Source of the DNA: Sphingopyxis sp. 2PD
GTDB taxonomy: Bacteria; Pseudomonadota; Alphaproteobacteria; Sphingomonadales; Sphingomonadaceae
Length of the DNA: 56,592 bases
Direction: 5' to 3'
Assembly (NCBI RefSeq): GCF_005503695.1
Contig: NZ_SCMU01000017.1
Coordinates: 1-56,592 of the forward strand
The position numbers and the translations under genes were made by a program. This document shows, piece by piece, positions 51,414 to 56,592 of the stretch; position 1 is the stretch's first letter; every line of letters starts with the position of its first letter. Below the pieces are notes generated by a model. That model saw nothing but the letters and a program-made list of their open reading frames with translations. It was not told where the DNA came from and did not search any database.

Positions 51414-51442
51414 TTGACGCAACCGCTTTAGCAATGATAACG
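51414..51442 (+). promoter_or_regulatory. Candidate rightward promoter
   Basis: TTGACG (51414-51419) is followed after 17 bases by ATAACG (51437-51442), which lies inside the operator palindrome. Repressor binding there would block the promoter. Confidence 0.4.
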
Positions 51443-51450
51443 ATGTTATC
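51436..51450. promoter_or_regulatory. Operator-like perfect palindrome 2
   Basis: GATAAC-GAT-GTTATC is a perfect 15-base palindrome in the XRE/cassette divergent gap, overlapping the candidate rightward -10 box. Confidence 0.65.
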
Positions 51451-51537
51451 GCCAAGGCCAGAAGCCTAGGCGGACCGAGGCGGGATTGCCGTCCCATCCC
51501 CGGTCCTATCGCAACCCAGAGTAAGAGGGATGACGAC

Positions 51538-52251
51538 ATGAAAGCTGATAGCATCAGTGCGCCCAACGGCGCCACCACGTTAAGCACGAACGACGACGCG
51601 GCAATCATCGCCGCATTCGACCGCCGAGCCGCAGCCTTTGCGGCCCTTGGCGGATCGCCCGACCCTGCGACCACCGGCAGCGGCACCGACGAGCAAACCG
51701 CCCTCTGGTCCGTCATCGACGTTGCCGAGGCGGAAATCTGCACCAGCATTGCCACCACGGCCCGCGGCGCTGAATTGCAGCTATGGACCGCAGCAACCTA
51801 CCTGTTCGACACCGCCGAGGACGAAGGGCCATGTTACCGCGCGGACCTAGACCACTTCACAGCGCAGGGCGACCGGCGCGACTGGAAAGACCGCTTGGTC
51901 ATGTCGGCGCTTCGCTCGCTCGACGCACAGAAGGAAGCACAAAGCGCGTTCGTCCAGAAATGGCTGGCCGCATGGAAGGCAGACGGCGGCAGCGTCGTGA
52001 TCGACGACGAGGGCAAAGCGCAAATCGGCTGGACGGTCTATGACCTGTCGCCCGCCTACCAAGCGCCCGATCCGGCATGGCCCGACGCCGTGCGCGATAA
52101 CCATTTCCTCCACGCGCAGGCTCACCACGACGCCACCATGAAAACCCGCTACGAGGCTATCCGCATGGTCCCCGGCGGCGTCGATGCGCTCAAAGCGCAC
52201 ATGCGGGCCAACGGCATCCGCGTCGCGGTCAGCAAGGGGCCGGACCAGTGA
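51538..52251 (+). CDS. Hypothetical early-region island protein
   Basis: Protein of 237 residues, mostly helical, first gene of the rightward cassette. It contains a Trp-rich centre (LWTAATYLFDTAEDEGPCYR) and an acidic loop. No family is recognised. GAGGGATGACGAC precedes ATG 51538. The next gene starts at a GTG that overlaps its stop (GTGA). Confidence 0.7.
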   Translation: MKADSISAPNGATTLSTNDDAAIIAAFDRRAAAFAALGGSPDPATTGSGTDEQTALWSVIDVAEAEICTSIATTARGAELQLWTAATYLFDTAEDEGPCYRADLDHFTAQGDRRDWKDRLVMSALRSLDAQKEAQSAFVQKWLAAWKADGGSVVIDDEGKAQIGWTVYDLSPAYQAPDPAWPDAVRDNHFLHAQAHHDATMKTRYEAIRMVPGGVDALKAHMRANGIRVAVSKGPDQ

Positions 52252-52604
52252 GCGCCGCCGTCGTCAAGCTGCCGACCGCAGCCCCGCGCAAGGTCCGCCA
52301 ACCGGGAACGCGCGAAGCTTGCAACGCCATGCGTTCGATCCGCGAGGAACAAGGGGCCGCGTTCCCGTTCCGCTTCCCGACGTTGCGGGAGGCCGACGAG
52401 ATCGCACGGGCGCTGCACCCGATGACGCCGGAACGCTGGTTGTTGCTCGCCATGCTCCACGTCATGCCCCAAGAGCAATTCGCCAAGCTGGTCGCGTTCG
52501 GCGCCGTTGGTCATCCCGCTATCCGGGGTTTGATGAAGCTCGCGAAAGGCAGCGTCGGCCTCAATATGGACGTGATGACCGCACTCGAAAGGCTCGGTCA
52601 ATGA
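52248..52604 (+). CDS. Hypothetical cassette protein 2
   Basis: Protein of 118 residues starting at GTG 52248 (GTGA overlap). It is basic at the N-terminus and helical afterwards (FRFPTLREADEIARALHPMT, then LMKLAKGSVGLNMDVMTALE). No family is recognised. The stop overlaps the next start as ATGA. Confidence 0.65.
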   Translation: MSAAVVKLPTAAPRKVRQPGTREACNAMRSIREEQGAAFPFRFPTLREADEIARALHPMTPERWLLLAMLHVMPQEQFAKLVAFGAVGHPAIRGLMKLAKGSVGLNMDVMTALERLGQ

Positions 52605-52720
52605 GCGCCCGCAGGGAAGCCGAAAGCCCGGTTATGACGGCGAAGGGTTGGACGGCTTGCGTCGTCGTTTCGTGGTTCACCGTGCAGGCCGTGGACTTGG
52701 CCTTCCGGGTGCTGTCATGA
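52601..52720 (+). CDS. Single-span membrane micro-protein, 39 residues
   Basis: Short gene between two ATGA junctions. It encodes MSARREAESPVMTAKGW, then one hydrophobic helix (TACVVVSWFTVQAVDLAF) and a short end. Both overlaps support real translation. It could be a phage membrane micro-protein such as a holin-like or exclusion peptide, but one helix alone does not decide function. Confidence 0.6.
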   Translation: MSARREAESPVMTAKGWTACVVVSWFTVQAVDLAFRVLS

Positions 52721-53100
52721 GCGCGCTGCAATGGCACAAGCGGGGGGCTTCACGGCTCCCCGCCGACATCGCCCTGTCCCTGATACCGTCGCTGCCCCGC
52801 GCCACGCTCGAAAGGCTGGCGCAGCGGATCATCGACCATCTGGACGAAACCGACGCCACGACCGAGGACATGGAGGACGACGACCCGGCAGGCATGATGG
52901 ACGAGGACGAGCTGACAACCGGGCCTAGCGTCTTTGCCATGCACGGCACCACGGACAGCGGGCCGGGTTGCCCCATAGCCGATGCAGGCGAAGCGGATTA
53001 TCGGCGCAGCCCACGTCCGACCTTTGACGGCGAGGATTGCGGGGCCGTGATCCTATACCCTCCCAAGGGCTTCGCGCCGACAACGTGGGACGTGAGCTAG
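52717..53100 (+). CDS. Hypothetical cassette protein 4
   Basis: Protein of 127 residues starting at the ATGA overlap 52717. A basic N-terminal part (SALQWHKRGASRLPADIALS) is followed by an acidic stretch (DETDATTEDMEDDDPAGMMD) and a C-terminal part with two Cys. No family is recognised. A terminator follows at 53153. Confidence 0.65.
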   Translation: MSALQWHKRGASRLPADIALSLIPSLPRATLERLAQRIIDHLDETDATTEDMEDDDPAGMMDEDELTTGPSVFAMHGTTDSGPGCPIADAGEADYRRSPRPTFDGEDCGAVILYPPKGFAPTTWDVS

Positions 53101-53152
53101 TCGCCGAACAGCAATGATCCGCACCTAGGCGGACACCGCGACCCAAAGACTA

Positions 53153-53187
53153 AGGGCGGCAGGGATGACCTTGCCGCCCTATTTGTT
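53153..53187 (+). terminator. Rho-independent terminator
   Basis: AGGGCGGCA and TGCCGCCCT form a 9-bp stem with a 10-base loop, followed by ATTTGTTT. It would end the rightward four-gene cassette. Confidence 0.7.
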
Positions 53188-53254
53188 TGGATACTTATAG
53201 GCCAGACAACTGATGTCTTTGTTCCGCATTTTGCGGGACAATTGCCCAAGGCTT

Positions 53255-54535
53255 TTAATCCGACATTAGCTGGCGCAACAACGGAATGCCGTCCTCTTTC
53301 GGCATGGAAAGCACCGCCTCGAACAACGCCGCTGCGACTTGGCAGTGGCGCACCTCTGGACCCTGCTTGTTCATGGCAGCAACCATCTCGTCAAACGTGA
53401 GACCTAGACGCTTGCCCATGCCGGTGAGTGGGTTAATTAATGCTGAGCCAATCTCATCATCGCTCATCTTTGGGGGAGCCGGTACTAGTTTGGCGCGAAG
53501 AATTTCGTCGTAAAGTTCGACCTCTCTCCGCGCCATAGATGGGGGCACGAACGTATCCATCCCTATATCTTCCCCGTCGAGATATTCAGAGCAAAGACCA
53601 GGGCGCTCAGCTTGCATGAATCTGGTTTGTTCAATGCTCATCTGGATAAACTTTTCGAGAATGGGGGCCGGGAGTCTCGAAACCCGCGAGGTCACAAGCG
53701 GCGTTATTAACGCCCGCAGATCTCGCCGCATCTTTTGTCGATTACCGCTCGCCAGTCCTTGCCCGAGGATAGATCGGAGGCGAGCATTTTCAGCGGGAAA
53801 ATTCTGCCTTATCGCAGCATAGAACGGTTCTTCCCGCTCTAGTTGGGCAACGGATTCCTCAAATGTCGGTGATTTTCTCACCGGTGGCGGAATGTAAACG
53901 GGCGGCGGGGCGGATGGCGGTGGACGGCGTGATTGCGCTTTTCCTGCGGTTTTTTTCTCCGTGGGCGCTCCACCGATGCGGTCCGCAATCATCGAAAACT
54001 CAATGCCGGAGGACGTGCGATTACCCTCGTTAAGCCAGCTAATTTGGTATGGCGATGCGCTGGTGGCAAAGATCACGGCGCGGTCGGAAAGGCTTAGCTG
54101 TGACAGATAGTGTCCCACCAACGCGTTGCCGACGCCTGTCTCTACAAGCCTGCCACCCTGATCTTTATAACTGGCATGAAATCCCAGTGAGCTGGCGGGT
54201 TCCAAGTAGCGCGGAGATCCCGCGAGCCAGATTAAGGCACATGCAGAGGTGCATTTTGAATTGCCCGTGACGACCGTCGAATATCCGCGCAACCTAATTT
54301 GGCGACCTATTTCCATTGCGGGGACGATTGCACCGCCTTCGCTGTGAAGGCCCACCATGGCATCGGGAAAGCGGATCGACAGCTCGCGGAACTTCTTTTC
54401 GTCGCCAGCAACGATCTCGCCAAATATGAAGATTATCGCTCCGTCCGCGTCCTCGTCATGACTAATTTCGGCAGCCATGCCGCAGGTTGGCAGGAGCGCA
54501 GCACACGCCATTCCCAAGATTTTTCCCGACGCCAT
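53255..54535 (-). CDS. Secreted ClpP-like (COG3904-type) protein
   Basis: Protein of 426 residues with a signal peptide (MASGKILGMACAALLPTC and on, cleavage near MAAE). Residues about 25-180 match the ClpP/crotonase-like periplasmic family: GLHSEGGAIVPAMEIGRQIR, then STVVTGNSKCTSACALIWLA, where the Ser in CTSAC is the likely nucleophile, and SSLGFHAS with the His. A Pro-rich linker and a helical C-terminal half of unknown function follow. GGGGAGG precedes ATG 54535. It is an unusual cargo gene for a phage island and could alter the host envelope. Confidence 0.75.
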   Translation of the reverse strand: MASGKILGMACAALLPTCGMAAEISHDEDADGAIIFIFGEIVAGDEKKFRELSIRFPDAMVGLHSEGGAIVPAMEIGRQIRLRGYSTVVTGNSKCTSACALIWLAGSPRYLEPASSLGFHASYKDQGGRLVETGVGNALVGHYLSQLSLSDRAVIFATSASPYQISWLNEGNRTSSGIEFSMIADRIGGAPTEKKTAGKAQSRRPPPSAPPPVYIPPPVRKSPTFEESVAQLEREEPFYAAIRQNFPAENARLRSILGQGLASGNRQKMRRDLRALITPLVTSRVSRLPAPILEKFIQMSIEQTRFMQAERPGLCSEYLDGEDIGMDTFVPPSMARREVELYDEILRAKLVPAPPKMSDDEIGSALINPLTGMGKRLGLTFDEMVAAMNKQGPEVRHCQVAAALFEAVLSMPKEDGIPLLRQLMSD

Positions 54536-54661
54536 CGCTCGCCTCCCCCAATGCTGCGCTTGCCCTCTTACTCCATCGGCGCGCATTTAATCTAGGCCGC
54601 TACGGATGCCATCTCGCAGCGTCATTGCCGTTGACCGCGAACGGCAGGTAGCGTTGCTGCA

Positions 54662-55003
54662 TCAGGCCCGCGGCATGTCCCCGTCTTCCGATGGCAGATG
54701 ACTGGCCAGCGGCACCCATGTTGCCCGCCACGCCTTGAACGCAGCATCATCGCATGGTGGTCGGCCAGCGGCGCGCAGAGCTTCACCGCGCGCCCGAACG
54801 CGATCCTGCAACTCGTTTTCCCGTTCCCGCCCCTCTCCCAGCATCGCAAAGCTCTCGGCGTTAATGTTCGCGGGGTCGGCGGTGAGGTGCTGCATAAGCT
54901 GACCATAGGCCCAAGCCTGATTGCGAAACTCGTCCAGCAATGCCCGGTCGGAGGGGTCATCGCTCGCGATCAAGTAATCTATCCAGCCACCACCTTCCGA
55001 CAT
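54662..55003 (-). CDS. Hypothetical island protein, 113 residues
   Basis: Acidic helical protein starting MSEGGGWIDYLIASDDPSDR, with AAAGGA upstream of ATG 55003. It contains a charged coiled-coil-like stretch (EGRERENELQDRVRARGEAL). No family is recognised. It precedes the ClpP-like gene on the same strand with a 126-base gap. Confidence 0.65.
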   Translation of the reverse strand: MSEGGGWIDYLIASDDPSDRALLDEFRNQAWAYGQLMQHLTADPANINAESFAMLGEGRERENELQDRVRARGEALRAAGRPPCDDAAFKAWRATWVPLASHLPSEDGDMPRA

Positions 55004-55102
55004 GCCGATTCCTTTCCTGTGCCAGCATCGCATGGGTGCGTGCGCTCAGCCAACAGGGCATCGTCACCAATATTTCACGAAACTGCGGCAGATGGACCTC
55101 AA

Positions 55103-55133
55103 CCCCGCGTCTATGCGACCTCAGGACGCGGGG
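55103..55133. repeat. GC-rich hairpin
   Basis: CCCCGCGTC (55103-55111) and its exact complement (55125-55133) enclose a 13-base loop, in a 182-base gap between divergent island genes. It has no T run. Confidence 0.5.
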
Positions 55134-55185
55134 CCACTTCACCGAATCATTGCGCGCCGGTCGATGGCGGGATTAGCATCGACGA

Positions 55186-55431
55186 GTGGAAAGCGCCCAA
55201 GTCCTCCTAGACATGCTGCCCTGCGGATGCGAGCTGCGGACATCGGTTGCCGACGTTGGTCGGGGATGGGAGGCAACCGCGCAGATCGTCCACATCACCG
55301 ACACGCCAAAGCCGATCCACGTAGGGCGGGGGCCGACCGATGAGGACGCACTGGAGCATGCAATCCAATCGCTCGCCTATTTTTGGGAATGGCGAACCAG
55401 CGCGGTAGCAAGAAAGTATCCCCAGCGATGA
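55186..55431 (+). CDS. Hypothetical small island protein, 81 residues
   Basis: GTG-initiated frame, or ATG 55213 as an alternative. It has a Cys pair (MLPCGCELRTSVADVGRG) and a conserved-looking end (EHAIQSLAYFWEWRTSAVA). The next gene overlaps its stop as ATGA, which supports coding. Function unknown. Confidence 0.5.
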   Translation: MESAQVLLDMLPCGCELRTSVADVGRGWEATAQIVHITDTPKPIHVGRGPTDEDALEHAIQSLAYFWEWRTSAVARKYPQR

Positions 55432-55571
55432 CATACGAAATTCGCGGCCCCGATCCAGACGGTGACTGGTTCGTAGTACTGGTCGATGGCGAGGCCGAGA
55501 CGGCGATCGATGAGGTGTTTCCGAGCGCGGCGCTCGCGCAGGCTGAGGCCGACAGGCTCAATCAGTCGTAG
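55428..55571 (+). CDS. Hypothetical small island protein, 47 residues
   Basis: Starts at the ATGA overlap with MTYEIRGPDPDGDWFVVLVD and ends in a helix (AALAQAEADRLNQS). It has a compact beta-then-helix pattern. No family is recognised. Translational coupling to the upstream gene is the main evidence. Confidence 0.5.
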   Translation: MTYEIRGPDPDGDWFVVLVDGEAETAIDEVFPSAALAQAEADRLNQS

Positions 55572-55584
55572 ATCGCGGGTGACA

Positions 55585-55860
55585 CTAGACCAACCCGTCC
55601 AGCGATTGCCGAGATGAACGCCACAGCGCCCGCATTTGTCGCAACAGGCGCTCATTCTCGGCGGATCGGTTGCCATGCTTCCAAGCGTTCCGATTGCCGG
55701 GTTGCCCGCCGCTACCCTTGGCGCAACCATGAAGGCGGCAGCGCTTTTTGCCTGAAACTGCCGGAGCCATGCACGGTGTACCGCGGCGGGTTTTCGCGCC
55801 GCAACGTGGCGCGGCTTCCAACTGGCGTGGCTGTATGGGGTCGTTCGCCACTTCTCGCAC
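55585..55860 (-). CDS. Phage-associated Cys/His finger protein
   Basis: Protein of 91 residues. CGAKTRRGTPCMAPAVSGKK followed by RCRLHG forms a Cx8C-x(n)-C-x2-H candidate metal site, followed by GQPGNRNAWKHGNRS. Proteins with this signature are frequent next to terminase genes in proteobacterial prophages, and some are annotated as terminase small subunits. It starts one base after the stop of the upstream 215-residue gene, so the two are coupled. Confidence 0.75.
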   Translation of the reverse strand: MREVANDPIQPRQLEAAPRCGAKTRRGTPCMAPAVSGKKRCRLHGCAKGSGGQPGNRNAWKHGNRSAENERLLRQMRALWRSSRQSLDGLV

Positions 55861-55861
55861 G

Positions 55862-56509
55862 TCAGCCCCCCTTGCCGTGGTGGAAGGTATCGGCCACGAC
55901 AGCTTGACCGCCCTCGTTGACTGTTATGTGTTTGACCGTCTGGACACCGCCGCGCTGGAGCTTCGCCAGCGCCTCGGTTTGCATCACGAAGGTACGCGAC
56001 AGTTTTGTGGCGGCGTTCATGAACGCATTGAACTTTTCGAGATCATCCGCCGATCCTGCGCGAGCGAGCGCCTTATTGGCAGCGAACTGCGTCAGCGCCA
56101 TTTGCGTGGCAAGTCCGGCTTGATGTTCGTTCTCAGGATTGCACCCACCTATGAAGGCCAACATTCCGTTGATCTGGTCGCTATTTGCTGACCCGTGCGC
56201 GGCCAAGAATTGGGTCATTTCCATCAGGCGGCTCGCCAGAAAATCCCCCGACTTGGTTGCGAAGGCCTCGTAGATGGTGACCGAATAGCTGGCCTTGTCG
56301 GCATCGACAGGCGCATCCACGGTAGCGACGCCGTTCTCGCCAAATGTGATGCTGACCTTCGCCCGCGTTGGTCGGCCCTCTTTCCGCAACCATTGTGCTG
56401 CCAATTCATCGCGTCGCGTTCCAGTCAGATCGTCCCACCCGGGAATGTGAGGGCGAGCCAAGGCGCGGTCGTCATCGGTCAATGCCAAGGCCTTCGTGTG
56501 GTCATTCAT
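55862..56509 (-). CDS. Phage-associated protein, 215 residues
   Basis: Helical protein starting MNDHTKALALTDDDRALARP, with a central NPENEHQAGLATQMALTQFA segment and a C-terminal QTVKHITVNEGGQAVVADTF motif that I recall from proteobacterial prophages beside the Cys/His finger protein. It may act in DNA packaging or as a regulatory partner, but this is not certain. GGAAACGACCAGCAA lies upstream of ATG 56509. Confidence 0.7.
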   Translation of the reverse strand: MNDHTKALALTDDDRALARPHIPGWDDLTGTRRDELAAQWLRKEGRPTRAKVSITFGENGVATVDAPVDADKASYSVTIYEAFATKSGDFLASRLMEMTQFLAAHGSANSDQINGMLAFIGGCNPENEHQAGLATQMALTQFAANKALARAGSADDLEKFNAFMNAATKLSRTFVMQTEALAKLQRGGVQTVKHITVNEGGQAVVADTFHHGKGG

Positions 56510-56592
56510 TTGCTGGTCGTTTCCTTGTCTGGCGTGAGCGAAAAATCGCCACCGATGATTTTTGATGATTGCGGCACAGGGAAGGGGGGGGG

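Noticed and set aside
53161..53202. Mini-ORF starting at the ATG inside the terminator stem
   Set aside because: Only about 11 codons and embedded in a terminator structure; no support for translation.

Overview
The window looks like chromosomal DNA of a high-GC alphaproteobacterium of the order Sphingomonadales, most likely Sphingopyxis or a close relative. This rests on recognised gene content and order (tRNA-Leu upstream of tig, rlmB divergent from tRNA-Tyr, a compact cheA-W-Y-B-R operon, chpT, DUF6961) and on strong G/C third-position bias. The genus is an inference; no 16S gene is present.

Layout of the host part (1-42600). 1-345 holds repeat elements, then a DUF2200 gene. At 0.8-2.7 kb an AmpR/GcvA-type LysR regulator diverges from a subclass B3 metallo-beta-lactamase that has Glu in place of the first zinc-binding His. 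At 2.9-7.2 kb two SPOR-domain proteins flank a ParA-type ATPase and a ribbon-helix-helix protein. At 7.5-12.3 kb lie mtgA, an M23 peptidase, a membrane LytTR regulator, rpoH and rluD. At 12.5-19.2 kb are chpT, a HigBA-type toxin-antitoxin pair with two matching operators, and cheA-cheW-cheY-cheB-cheR. At 19.3-27.1 kb are an AmpD-like amidase, a non-catalytic dihydroorotase, pyrB, a strikingly AT-rich foreign gene ending in a RodZ-type helix-turn-helix, ruvX, and DUF3089 and DUF4153 genes. At 27.2-30.5 kb is gatCAB. At 30.5-42.6 kb are an exported amidohydrolase, tRNA-Leu(TAG), a trigger factor with a histone-like tail, a DNA glycosylase, a ferredoxin, rlmB, tRNA-Tyr, an S9 peptidase, a DUF4112 protein, a peptide-type solute-binding lipoprotein and a FemAB/GNAT-like acyltransferase.

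From about 42.6 kb to the right edge the DNA is a prophage or phage-derived island. Its left boundary is a 3' fragment of a tRNA-Leu(TAA) gene (42610-42664), the expected left attachment site of a tyrosine integrase. The island carries a 1571-residue virion ejection-type protein with an N-terminal staphylococcal-nuclease-like domain, a Gly/Pro-rich partner, an XRE repressor with palindromic operators, a rightward cassette of four ATGA/GTGA-coupled small genes, a secreted ClpP-like (COG3904) protein, and at the right edge a Cys/His-finger protein with a phage-associated 215-residue protein. No integrase, portal, large terminase, capsid or tail gene is visible, so the element continues past the window or is defective.

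Several families of inverted-repeat intergenic elements (REP/MITE-like) sit between genes. The most notable points are the Glu-type B3 lactamase, the AT-rich RodZ-HTH gene splitting ruvX from pyrB, the nuclease-ejection fusion, the ParA/RHH/SPOR cluster, the trigger-factor tail and the HigBA operators. All family assignments come from reading motifs; no database search was run.
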